A stretch of 29,826 bases of DNA from a virus: positions 1 to 29,826 of the IMG/VR virus record IMGVR_UViG_3300021168_000073; one strand, given 5' to 3'. Under the pieces are notes generated by a model, which was not told the DNA's origin, ran no database searches, and worked only from the letters and a program-made list of their open reading frames with translations. Positions 20,754 to 27,871 of this stretch are shown here, piece by piece. The position numbers and the translations under genes were made by a program. The stretch's first letter is position 1. Each line of letters opens with the position of its first letter.

Positions 20754-21695
20754 ATGGCTAATTATAGCCCGTCGAGTAATAGTCAGTCAAATCTGCCTCA
20801 ATCAACAGTACGCTATTACGACAAGAAATTCCGCGAAAACCTGAAGGCACAGACTCCTTTCGTAGCTTGCTCAGAACGTCTTGACTTGCCTATGAAGTCT
20901 GGTAACCAATATGAAATGTTCATGTATGTACCTCTGGCCGCTAACACAGCACAAACTACAGAAGGTACAGTTGGTTCAGGTATCTCGGTACAAGTACTAA
21001 CTACAACTGCAACCATCGGTGAGTATGCCGATTACGCAAACTTCTCAAGTCTATCGCTTGCTACCGCAATTGACAACACTGTTGAGAATGTGGCGCGTGA
21101 ACTTTCATACCGCCTTGGTGAATCTCTTAGCGCACTTGTCCGTGCAACTGCTGACGGCGCAAACGCTATCGATTCTTCAGTACTAACACAGCTTGGTGCA
21201 ACAAGCTTAACCTCATTCACAACTCTGTCATTGAACCAGATTCGTAACTCTGTACAGAGTCTTGCAGGTCGTTCGGTTCGTCCGTTCGACGAAGCTTCAA
21301 AGACATTCTGCGGTGTAATCCATCCGTTTGCGCTTGGTGACGTTCTTGCTGACAACAGCAACAATGCTCCAATCGATATCTTGAAGCACACCCCAGTGGG
21401 TCTTGCAAGAATGGAAGACTTAATTTCTGTAGACCTTACAGAAATGATCGAACTCCCTTCAACCGGTGTTCGTTTCTTCCAGACAAACCAAGTTACCAGC
21501 ACTGCGAACTATAAGAGCGTAACCGGTCTGACCGCGCTTCGTACTTATATCTTCGGACGTGATGGTATCTTCTCTATCAAGCTTGGCGCACAAGGCGACA
21601 CAGGCTTTGGAGATGGTGAATGGTCGAACATAAAATGTAACATCGTGCAAAATGCCGAGCCTTCTAACTGTGGGCTCGTTATAACTAGTCTATAA
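20754..21695 (+). CDS. Major capsid protein, N4-gp56-like, exon 1 (unspliced frame)
   Basis: Residues match the style of the N4-gp56-like capsid family: YYDKKFRENLKAQTPFVAC near residue 22, SLATAIDNTVENVARELSYR near 102, VRPFDEASKTFCGVIHPFAL near 179, and RTYIFGRDGIFSIKLGAQGD near 265. This coat protein forms the head shell. The unspliced frame ends at TAA 21693. The expected C-terminus is found downstream in two pieces: a displaced segment at 21701-21747 in another frame and an exon at 21948-22023 after a group I intron. Full-length product requires splicing. Confidence 0.9.
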   Translation: MANYSPSSNSQSNLPQSTVRYYDKKFRENLKAQTPFVACSERLDLPMKSGNQYEMFMYVPLAANTAQTTEGTVGSGISVQVLTTTATIGEYADYANFSSLSLATAIDNTVENVARELSYRLGESLSALVRATADGANAIDSSVLTQLGATSLTSFTTLSLNQIRNSVQSLAGRSVRPFDEASKTFCGVIHPFALGDVLADNSNNAPIDILKHTPVGLARMEDLISVDLTEMIELPSTGVRFFQTNQVTSTANYKSVTGLTALRTYIFGRDGIFSIKLGAQGDTGFGDGEWSNIKCNIVQNAEPSNCGLVITSL

Positions 21696-21700
21696 TGACA
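21666..21700 (+). other. 35-nt hairpin-like insert interrupting the capsid frame
   Basis: Without these 35 nt, codons AEPS would join directly to VADPEGLIPGW, a natural capsid sequence. The insert starts near AACTGT and ends near GACAGT, so its ends (ACTGT/ACAGT) are complementary, with an inner TTAT/ATAA helix. It shifts the frame by 2 and contains the TAA. It also holds AACTAGTCT, which can pair with GGACTAGTT at 21732-21740. Confidence 0.6.
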
Positions 21701-21747
21701 GTAGCCGATCCAGAAGGGTTAATTCCGGGCTGGACTAGTTACAGGGT
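21701..21747 (+). other. Out-of-frame capsid C-terminal segment (VADPEGLIPGWTSYRV)
   Basis: In frame 2 relative to the upstream capsid frame, codons read V-A-D-P-E-G-L-I-P-G-W-T-S-Y-R and end in GT, which the exon-2 G completes to Val. Followed by HFTTSLGPDTT, this reads as one continuous capsid C-terminus. It therefore looks like genuine capsid coding sequence that is no longer in frame with exon 1. Confidence 0.7.
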
Positions 21748-21947
21748 AAAGGTAAAATTGCCCTGTCTAAATTTCTCCTGATTGACTTGGAAGCTGAAAT
21801 GGCTAACAGGGCGCAAGCGTAATGGCAGCGTGAACGACTAAGCGGAGAAACTTCGTAAGAAGATGCGATAGTCTGAACTGCATGGAAAAACAACATGCAG
21901 AGGTAGACAGAAATGATCTACCACTGAGAAATCAGTTAACAAATTTG
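21748..21947 (+). mobile_element. Group I self-splicing intron in the capsid gene
   Basis: P1 is ACAGGGT (21741-21747) with GCCCTGT (21760-21766) and ends in the required U-G pair. P3 is TTTCTCC (21772-21778) with GGAGAAA (21844-21850). P7 is GACTA (21836-21840) with TAGTC (21869-21873) in the typical GTGAACGACTA...GATAGTCTGAAC context. P8 is CTTC-GTAA-GAAG (21851-21862). P9-type hairpins lie at 21878-21900, 21902-21922 and 21923-21936. The 3' splice site at G21947 is chosen because splicing there gives an open capsid frame; an imperfect P10 (21950-21956 with 21752-21758) supports it. The intron is about 200 nt and has no ORF inside. Confidence 0.85.
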
Positions 21948-22023
21948 GCATTTTACAACATCTTTAGGCCCCGATACTACGATCAGAATCAGGGAAATTG
22001 ATGCCGCGAGTGCAATAAGCTAA
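21948..22023 (+). CDS. Major capsid protein, exon 2
   Basis: From G21948 the frame reads (V or L)-HFTTSLGPDTTIRIREI and then DAASAIS before TAA 22021. This is a convincing capsid C-terminus and matches the N4-gp56-like style. It joins in frame either to the displaced segment ending at 21747 (giving SYRV-HFTTS) or to exon 1 cut at 21691 (giving VITSL-HFTTS). Both joints leave two bases of a codon before the splice, so both are in frame with exon 2. Confidence 0.85.
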
Positions 22024-22037
22024 ACAACTTACAGACA

Positions 22038-22078
22038 CAAGGGTGTTGGTATTTTACTAATACCCTTGGTTCTGGTTT
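22038..22078 (+). terminator. Hairpin terminator after the capsid gene
   Basis: CAAGGGTGTTGGTA (22038-22051), loop TTT, TACTAATACCCTTG (22055-22068): a 14-bp stem with a few G-U pairs, followed by a moderate T-rich run. Confidence 0.6.
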
Positions 22079-22107
22079 ATTGTACACTTCTAGGAACTTG
22101 ACACGTA

Positions 22108-22116
22108 TGATATAAT
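22108..22116 (+). promoter_or_regulatory. Extended -10 promoter of the HNH gene
   Basis: TGATATAAT (22108-22116) is identical to the element at 8528-8536. The -10 box ends 7 nt before ATG 22124, so the mRNA is predicted to be leaderless. Confidence 0.6.
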
Positions 22117-22123
22117 AAGTATT

Positions 22124-22675
22124 ATGCGTAAATTGAATATAGCGGGACAAAAATTCGGAATGTTAACTCTTATTGAAGTAGTAGGAGTCAACAAAGCTAA
22201 ACAAAGAATGTGGAGATGTATTTGTGATTGTGGAAAAGAACATTTTGCCGGACAAGCACACTTAACAACAGGAAAAGTCTCCAGTTGTGGGTGCTTTCGT
22301 AAGACAAAAAACCGCACACATGGAATGTGCCGTACTCCAGAATGGTTTGCTTACCAACATGCAAAACAACGCTGTAAGGCTAATCATTCAAAGCACGAAC
22401 ACTATTTTGACCGTGGCATACGATTTAATTTTACTTCCTTTGAAGAATTCTTTAACGAGGTAGGATTAAGACCTTCCGATAAGCATTCATTAGATCGAAT
22501 TGACAACGACGGTAATTATGAAGTAGGAAATGTAAAATGGTCTACTAAATCGGAACAGGAAAGAAATCGGCGTTGTAACAATTGTACTGCACTAAAACAA
22601 AGAATTAAAGAACTTGAGGCGCAAGTCGCTTCACACTTCGCAGACGGGTGCTCTCATCTGCAAAAGGAGAAATAA
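22124..22675 (+). CDS. Free-standing HNH homing endonuclease (183 aa)
   Basis: The N-terminal zinc-knuckle region (WRCICDCGKEHF...VSSCGCFRKTKN) and the core LDRIDNDGNYEVGNVKWSTK are typical of phage HNH endonucleases with an AP2-like or zinc N-terminal domain. Two C-x-C pairs are kept. The C-terminal 40 residues form a coiled coil. The gene lies 100 nt downstream of the intron-bearing capsid gene, outside the intron. A collaborative role, cutting intron-less capsid alleles and so spreading both, is plausible. Its stop abuts the next ATG. Confidence 0.9.
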   Translation: MRKLNIAGQKFGMLTLIEVVGVNKAKQRMWRCICDCGKEHFAGQAHLTTGKVSSCGCFRKTKNRTHGMCRTPEWFAYQHAKQRCKANHSKHEHYFDRGIRFNFTSFEEFFNEVGLRPSDKHSLDRIDNDGNYEVGNVKWSTKSEQERNRRCNNCTALKQRIKELEAQVASHFADGCSHLQKEK

Positions 22676-23179
22676 ATGGGCTTGCTTAATCAAGTATTCC
22701 AAGGAGCGCCTTCAACGGCGGCTTCGGGAGGTTTGCCAATTGCCCCTAACGTTGGAATTGACACCGTAAACGGTGCTCTCTATATGAGTGCAGGTAACGG
22801 TTGGGTTCCTCTGGCAAACATCAACGCTAAGGCGATTGCATCAGCACAGGTTGCTAATAATGCAAACGTTCTAACATATACCGCTCCAACGAGCGGACTT
22901 TATGAAGTTCAACTTTATGAAGTTTCTACAAACACCCCTACCGCTGCAACTTTGCCAGCTATTACGGTTGTATATACTGACCTTGATGCCAACGTTTCCG
23001 TAACGGATACTCTGGCAAGCGTAGGATCAGTAGCCGCAGCCGGGGTAGTTAACCAAGGTGTCTTTATTGTAAACGTAAAGGCCGGTGGTACTATTGTAGT
23101 TGCAACAACTAGCTATGCAGCCGGAAGCGGTACAGCACTAGCGTACACCGTTAAGGCTCGCGTGGCATACAGCGGCTAA
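22676..23179 (+). CDS. Virion protein with shared N-terminal module (167 aa)
   Basis: FQGAP, PNVGID and SAGNGWVPLA in the first 45 residues match the N-terminus of the protein at 8974. The rest is a beta-rich Val/Thr/Ala sequence with YTAPTSGLYEVQLYEVST near residue 65, a typical jelly-roll strand pattern. It is probably a head decoration or fibre-like virion protein. The start is 1 nt after the HNH stop, with AAAAGGAGAAA as its ribosome binding site. Confidence 0.7.
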   Translation: MGLLNQVFQGAPSTAASGGLPIAPNVGIDTVNGALYMSAGNGWVPLANINAKAIASAQVANNANVLTYTAPTSGLYEVQLYEVSTNTPTAATLPAITVVYTDLDANVSVTDTLASVGSVAAAGVVNQGVFIVNVKAGGTIVVATTSYAAGSGTALAYTVKARVAYSG

Positions 23180-23209
23180 TTAGAATATAAGGAGAATATA
23201 AAAAAAACC

Positions 23210-24403
23210 ATGTCTAATATTCAAGAATCTTATCCTACTCAAACTACAGGTTTGGGTGTAGCCGCGAAAATCGCTGTCCAAGGTAACTTAGGAACAAGCA
23301 CGATTCCCGGCAAAAATAACGTAGTCCTTTCAGTTGGTGGAGCTAACGGACAAACAAGTTTTCAATTAAACCCACAAGTACAGGATGCCTCCGGCGCAGA
23401 ATATAACCCCGGAACAGCATTCGTTCTTACTAGTGTTGGCACATCTTCACCCGGAGCATTGACTCTGAGTGCAGTTGCGGCATCAGTGAACGGTACAGCG
23501 GTTTACACAGGTACTATTACAAGTGGCGGTTCAAACGCTTTCGTCGGCCTATTATTTACTGTAGCCGGATTCGTTGGCGCAAACAATAATGGCGTGTTCG
23601 TGGCAACAGCTTCAACTACAACCACACTAACATTAGCTAACGTAGCAGCAACAGCGGAAAGCGCATCAGCTACTGCAACTTCAGAAGAGGGTGTAGCTGT
23701 TTATACAGGAACTATTGGTGTAAAAGCTAACAGTCTTGTTGGACAGACTTTCACAGTCGCGGGATTCGTAACTACTCCGTCAAATAACGGTACATTCATT
23801 TGTACAGCGAACAACGGGAGTACTACAATCACACTTGAGAACAACTTCGCGGTTTCTGAAACACATGCAGCGACAGCAACATCTCAAGAAACTAACGAGA
23901 ACGTATTCGTTATTAGCTCAGTAGCTTCTACAAGTGGCGGCGTAGCAGTTTACACCGGAACAATCGGTGTTGCAGCCAGTAGCCTTGTTGGAAAGACATT
24001 CGTTGTGACGGGCTTCGTAACTACTCCTGCTAACAACGGGACATTCGTAGCAACCGCGAATAACGGAAGCACGACATTAACTCTTGCAAATACAGCGGCG
24101 GTAGCGGAAACTCATGCGGCAACTGCGACTGGTCAACCAGTTCAGGCTGAGTTAACATATCTAGTTTATCCTGCGAAGACACTGACAGGTAATACCTATC
24201 AGCCTTCAGGAACAGCGACAGCAATTGCAACTGTTTCGGCGTCTGGTGTTGTTACAGCCGTTGCACCGGGTAATGTGGAAGTTGAAGTATCTTATCCAAC
24301 ATTCAGTAACGCAATTGGGGCCATTGTTTCTAGTGGAAACCCCATGAATGGTCTACCAATCATGAAGATTTACGCAACTGTAAACGTACAAGTACTACCC
24401 TAA
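23210..24403 (+). CDS. Repeat-containing Ig-like virion surface protein (397 aa)
   Basis: Three tandem beta-rich repeats begin at AVYTGTI (about residues 97, 163 and 246), each followed by FTVAGFV or FVVTGFV, NNGTF and TTxTLxN. The last about 80 residues (TATVSASGVVTAVAPGNVEV-like) resemble a bacterial Ig-like (BIG2) domain. Such domains decorate phage heads or tails and bind carbohydrates weakly. The repeats are similar in protein and diverged in DNA. A long spacer (GGAG to ATG about 14 nt) precedes the start. Confidence 0.75.
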   Translation: MSNIQESYPTQTTGLGVAAKIAVQGNLGTSTIPGKNNVVLSVGGANGQTSFQLNPQVQDASGAEYNPGTAFVLTSVGTSSPGALTLSAVAASVNGTAVYTGTITSGGSNAFVGLLFTVAGFVGANNNGVFVATASTTTTLTLANVAATAESASATATSEEGVAVYTGTIGVKANSLVGQTFTVAGFVTTPSNNGTFICTANNGSTTITLENNFAVSETHAATATSQETNENVFVISSVASTSGGVAVYTGTIGVAASSLVGKTFVVTGFVTTPANNGTFVATANNGSTTLTLANTAAVAETHAATATGQPVQAELTYLVYPAKTLTGNTYQPSGTATAIATVSASGVVTAVAPGNVEVEVSYPTFSNAIGAIVSSGNPMNGLPIMKIYATVNVQVLP

Positions 24404-24429
24404 TCATTTGTCTACTTCGGGAGGAGAAT

Positions 24430-24732
24430 ATGCATAATGATAACGACAATGATGAATATATAGCGGTCATCAAAAGGCAAAATCGGGTTCTACGGAGAAC
24501 ACATTCTATTCTCCGTAGAAACCTTCAGAAATCTAAGATGTATTCAGATGAATTATTCTTACAATTATGTGAGAATCAAAAATCTGATGCTGAAATAGCT
24601 ATGGAAAAACTGTGGACGCTAGGCGGATTTGAAAACCAGTGCGGTCCAGAGGATTATAATTATATCGTCGCGTCCTGTTTAGATCATCTAAATAAGGCAA
24701 CCGCCTTAAGCCGTAGCTTAGAAATCAGTTAA
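24430..24732 (+). CDS. Hypothetical protein (100 aa)
   Basis: The N-terminus is Asn/Asp-rich (MHNDNDNDEY) and is followed by an Arg-rich helix (KRQNRVLRRTHSILRRN). No family is recognised. The coding sequence contains a perfect 12-bp hairpin (24488-24520) that may control elongation or mRNA stability. It follows GGGAGGAGAAT. Confidence 0.65.
   Translation: MHNDNDNDEYIAVIKRQNRVLRRTHSILRRNLQKSKMYSDELFLQLCENQKSDAEIAMEKLWTLGGFENQCGPEDYNYIVASCLDHLNKATALSRSLEIS
24488..24520 (+). repeat. Perfect 12-bp intragenic hairpin
   Basis: TTCTACGGAGAA (24488-24499) and TTCTCCGTAGAA (24509-24520) are exact complements around a 9-nt loop, inside a coding sequence near its start. Confidence 0.75.
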
Positions 24733-24741
24733 CAAGTTTTT

Positions 24742-24888
24742 CTGTATATAATACAGTAAGGCGGGTGGATTACCCTAATTACCTATTATATACGGTTTTT
24801 CTTCAATTCCCGTCAGGTGTGTACATGCCGGGTGAAGAGACTGCTACCAATTCGTAAATTTCACTCTAGAAGCGTAATTGAATAGCAG
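24742..24888 (+). ncRNA. Candidate structured RNA/5' leader
   Basis: Four helices fill the 188 nt between two genes: CTGTA/TACAG (24742-24756), GGGT/ACCC (24763-24775), CTTCA-CCCG with CGGG-TGAAG (24801-24812 with 24829-24837), and CTGCTA/TAGCAG (24841-24888). The first hairpin overlaps a TATAAT (24747-24752). It may be a cis-regulatory leader of the gene at 24921 or a small RNA. Confidence 0.4.
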
Positions 24889-24920
24889 ACATATATTAAT
24901 GGCAGATATAGAGGAGATAA

Positions 24921-25580
24921 ATGCCAGAACCAACGCTACAAGAAATACAAGCTTCACAGGGAACTAGACTTCAGGAAACTGCACCTTGGGAATCATACGA
25001 TTCGGAATTAACCGGTCCTAAAATGACCCCGGAATTGGCCGCACAAGTTGCGGAGTACGCACAAAAGCGTTATCAAGATGCACCAGTCAGTTCACAAACT
25101 CAGGAAGTCTTAGCTGAGAGTCGGGAAATTAACGAAGAAATAGCGAAACAATATCAGTGGTTAATGCCAGAAGATTATTCCGATGTAGAGGCGAGAGTCG
25201 GTAGGGTAATGGATCATGCCGAGTTTATAACCAAGCTACGCCAAGCTAGTATACCTTGCTATTATACACAACACCCACACGCAGATAAACTTACACTTTT
25301 ATGGCAACCAAACGGAGTCGAGCAATTAGAGGTTGCATGTTGGGTACAGTTCGGTAAAATGCCTGAACTATCTATTATGAATTTCGATCAATATGGAGCA
25401 CCGTTAGCTGAAAGACGCAGAGGGTGGCGTACGCCTCTTCTGCAACTTATACTGAAAGGCATTATAACTGAAGATAAAGCTAATGAAGTCTTTGGTAAAC
25501 CACGTTTAGACAAAGCATTTGATAAATACAATTCAACCCTACAAGCATTTAGAAATGCAGGTAGTAGATTAGCTGATTAG
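24921..25580 (+). CDS. Hypothetical protein in head-tail region (219 aa)
   Basis: A 219-residue, charged mixed alpha/beta protein starting MPEPTLQEIQASQGTRLQE. The segment IPCYYTQHPHADKLTLLW and later RRRGWRTPLLQLILKGIITE suggest a folded domain with a basic C-terminal helix. No family is recognised. It follows GAGGAGATAA and is followed within 15 nt by the next gene. Its position between capsid and tail genes suggests a head completion or tail-joining role. Confidence 0.65.
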   Translation: MPEPTLQEIQASQGTRLQETAPWESYDSELTGPKMTPELAAQVAEYAQKRYQDAPVSSQTQEVLAESREINEEIAKQYQWLMPEDYSDVEARVGRVMDHAEFITKLRQASIPCYYTQHPHADKLTLLWQPNGVEQLEVACWVQFGKMPELSIMNFDQYGAPLAERRRGWRTPLLQLILKGIITEDKANEVFGKPRLDKAFDKYNSTLQAFRNAGSRLAD

Positions 25581-25594
25581 GAGGAAATCAACCA

Positions 25595-26218
25595 ATGGGA
25601 AATTTACAAGATATTGCAGGGGCATCTGTTCCGCTAGCCGAACCAAATGTTAAAGCAACGGTAGCATTGCCTGAAACCAAAGCATCTGGTAAGCAGGAAT
25701 TAGCGAACCTAGAACTAGAAGCAAAGCGTTTAGAAATTGAGGAAAGACGCCTAGCGGTTCTGGAAAAGAAAGCAAACGTACAAGACTTAGAGGAACGTCT
25801 AGCCGAGCGCGAATTAAAGCGTGAAACTGTCAGACAGAGAAGCAAAATTAACGGGGAAACTTTAAAACAGCTATCTCGTAATGATGATATGGTGCAGAAA
25901 CGTTGTAACCACAAGAAAGGCGGAAACGGAGCCAATGGCGTTATCGGTGGACAGGGTGACGATTCACAGTATGCCGTTATGAAGCATACATTTGCCAATG
26001 GCGATATGTGGGTACGTTGTTTGCGTTGCGGTAAGACATGGAAGCCTGTAAATCGTACTGCCTTTGCCTCAGATGAATTATATCTCAAGGCAGTAGCGCA
26101 GTATGAAGCGGCTGTTAACTTTCAGACTCGTAACGTGCCGTCTTCATCGATTCAGTTCCGATTCAGCGATAATGGCGACTATTACAGACAAGTTACTGAC
26201 AGTACTAACTTAAGATAA
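25595..26218 (+). CDS. Coiled-coil protein with zinc ribbon (207 aa)
   Basis: Residues about 30-85 form a long Glu/Lys/Arg/Leu coiled coil. From about 107, KRCNHKKGGNG and later WVRCLRCGKTWKP supply C, H and C-x2-C ligands of a zinc ribbon. The C-terminal tail is Ser/Gln/Asn-rich. It lies between the head-tail-region gene and the tail genes. The combination suggests a virion assembly scaffold or nucleic-acid binding factor; no family is assigned. It follows GGAGGAAATCAACC. Confidence 0.7.
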   Translation: MGNLQDIAGASVPLAEPNVKATVALPETKASGKQELANLELEAKRLEIEERRLAVLEKKANVQDLEERLAERELKRETVRQRSKINGETLKQLSRNDDMVQKRCNHKKGGNGANGVIGGQGDDSQYAVMKHTFANGDMWVRCLRCGKTWKPVNRTAFASDELYLKAVAQYEAAVNFQTRNVPSSSIQFRFSDNGDYYRQVTDSTNLR

Positions 26219-26226
26219 GAGGAAAC

Positions 26227-26451
26227 ATGCCAAGCGCAAACGCTACGATTCCATTCACAACAACGGCATTTGGTAATTTTACCTTAGCTCATAACTTGGG
26301 GATTGTTCCAACAACCGTTATTTTTGAATTTACCGATGGCGGTAGTGTGTGGTTTCAACCACTACGATACGATGCTACTAACTTATATTTAGTAGCATCG
26401 GCTCCCGGCGTTACCGGAGTGGTAATTGTATACGCATCATGCGATTGTTAA
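26227..26451 (+). CDS. Small beta-rich virion protein, paralogue of downstream N-terminus (74 aa)
   Basis: FTTTAFGNFTLAHNLGIVP and YDATNLYLVASAPGV match, almost residue by residue, the first 75 residues of the protein at 26461 (FTTSASGNFTLPHNLGVIP, YDATNLYLVASAPGV). It is a stand-alone copy of that domain, which could be a small virion subunit or decoration protein. The C-terminus ends in C-D-C. The coding sequence contains a perfect 11-bp hairpin at 26370-26400 that the paralogue lacks. Confidence 0.7.
   Translation: MPSANATIPFTTTAFGNFTLAHNLGIVPTTVIFEFTDGGSVWFQPLRYDATNLYLVASAPGVTGVVIVYASCDC
26370..26400 (+). repeat. Perfect 11-bp intragenic hairpin
   Basis: CGATGCTACTA (26370-26380) and TAGTAGCATCG (26390-26400) pair around a 9-nt loop. 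The homologous stretch of the neighbouring gene has different synonymous codons and does not form the hairpin. Confidence 0.7.
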
Positions 26452-26460
26452 GGAGTAAAA

Positions 26461-27813
26461 ATGGGATTACCAAGCACCCAAGTAGCGTTTACAACATCAG
26501 CATCCGGTAATTTCACTTTACCACACAATTTAGGAGTTATACCGGGTTCTGTTATTTTCGAGTATACTAGCGGCGGTGCTGTCTGGTTTCAAACCCCAAC
26601 AAAATATGACGCGACTAATCTTTATCTAGTAGCATCGGCTCCGGGCGTACAAGGCTATGCTATCATCTTTGCGAGCACGACTCCCTCATGTGTAGTTTTT
26701 GGTAATTCTACTATAAGATTACAAGAAGTTGTGGACGATGCTTCAACGTTAGGTGATGTTGCACCAGCCTTATCTACAGGCGGCTTTTCAATGGCTCCTG
26801 CTTTGTCAATGGCTAATGATGTAATGCAGCAATTGATTAACGGCGGTCCCGGTGGACAGCCTTACAACTGGAAATGGAATCGTTATAATATTGCACCATT
26901 TAATACGATTAGTTGCCAGCAAGACTATATGATTCCCGGTCTAGTTAACCTTGGGTGGATTGAAAGTTCATGGGCAGTTAATATTAATCAAACTTCTGTT
27001 CCCAAGCAAAAGATGTTTTTGGAAGTTCATAAAGACTTACTGGTTACGAATAATCAAAATACGTATCCGGGTAAAATTGGTTGGTTACCTAATAGTATGT
27101 TAATGACCGGTACTTGGGGCCAACACCCGCTAGGACCGACAGCAGGTTTCCCATCAGGTGAAACTACAGTTGCCGGACCCGGACAAACCGGACAGCAAAA
27201 CCCCGGACCCGGTGTAATCTATACAAACCCACAAGGGAATTTAATTACGCCTATAAATGCCACTACAAATATTACCGATCCATACGGGCATTTATGGACA
27301 TTGACTACTTTCGGCACATGTGGGGCTACGGAACCAATTTGGCCAACCAATCCTACATATCCTACATTCCGTAATCCAAATATTCTTGCCACTACAGTAG
27401 TAGATGGTACAAGTGTTTGGACAGCTATTAATCCACAGGGACAAGGATTTAGAATATCGCCAATTCCTTCGCAAACTGGAACTGTCTGGAATATCGAAGT
27501 AGTTGGGCAAATGCGTGCCCCAAGATTCTTTAATACACAACAGTATATTAATCCAATTCCTGATGACTTTGAATGGGCCTTTAAACAAGGGTTCTTTGCT
27601 GAGTGCTTTAGACGCAACCCTGATCCGAAAGTTCGTTCAAAGTATCCACAAGAACGTCAACTATGGTTAGAGTCTCTTGACAAGGCCGTTCGTCAAGCAG
27701 ACCGCGAGATGGATGACTTCGGTTTTTATCCGACTAATATGATAATGGACACTGGTTGGGGAATACAACCAATCAATCCCGCACAGCCTTTTGGCCCTTG
27801 GCCGGGATGGTAA
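26461..27813 (+). CDS. Tail/neck protein with fused N-terminal beta domain (450 aa)
   Basis: The N-terminal 75 residues duplicate the protein at 26227. The rest contains YNWKWNRYNI, SCQQDYMIP and GWIESSW, then a long Pro/Gly/Thr loop region and a C-terminal DDFEWAFKQGFFAECFRR with RQLWLESLDKAV. The W-x-W-N-R...QQDY...GWIE...PDxx core with helical C-terminus is shared with the next gene. It is likely a tail tubular or adaptor protein. The loop region (residues about 200-330) is much longer than in the paralogue. Confidence 0.75.
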   Translation: MGLPSTQVAFTTSASGNFTLPHNLGVIPGSVIFEYTSGGAVWFQTPTKYDATNLYLVASAPGVQGYAIIFASTTPSCVVFGNSTIRLQEVVDDASTLGDVAPALSTGGFSMAPALSMANDVMQQLINGGPGGQPYNWKWNRYNIAPFNTISCQQDYMIPGLVNLGWIESSWAVNINQTSVPKQKMFLEVHKDLLVTNNQNTYPGKIGWLPNSMLMTGTWGQHPLGPTAGFPSGETTVAGPGQTGQQNPGPGVIYTNPQGNLITPINATTNITDPYGHLWTLTTFGTCGATEPIWPTNPTYPTFRNPNILATTVVDGTSVWTAINPQGQGFRISPIPSQTGTVWNIEVVGQMRAPRFFNTQQYINPIPDDFEWAFKQGFFAECFRRNPDPKVRSKYPQERQLWLESLDKAVRQADREMDDFGFYPTNMIMDTGWGIQPINPAQPFGPWPGW

Positions 27814-27819
27814 TAACTA

Positions 27820-27861
27820 CGGGAGACGTATGGCAAATGCCCGTCTCCCGCTTTTATTTTT
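27820..27861 (+). terminator. Intrinsic terminator between the two tail paralogues
   Basis: CGGGAGACG (27820-27828) and CGTCTCCCG (27842-27850) form a 9-bp perfect stem, followed by CTTTTATTTTT. The next gene's TGGAGTAAA ribosome binding site begins at once after the T-run. Confidence 0.85.
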
Positions 27862-27871
27862 ATGGAGTAAA

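Noticed and set aside
21683-21697. Simple -1 ribosomal frameshift at the end of capsid exon 1
   Set aside because: The overlap between the two frames (21689-21695) has no slippery heptamer, so a standard -1 shift is unlikely. Bypass or splicing explanations were kept instead.
22094-22116. TTGACA near 22099 as a -35 box for the HNH promoter
   Set aside because: The spacing to TATAAT is only 7 nt. The extended -10 element alone is preferred.
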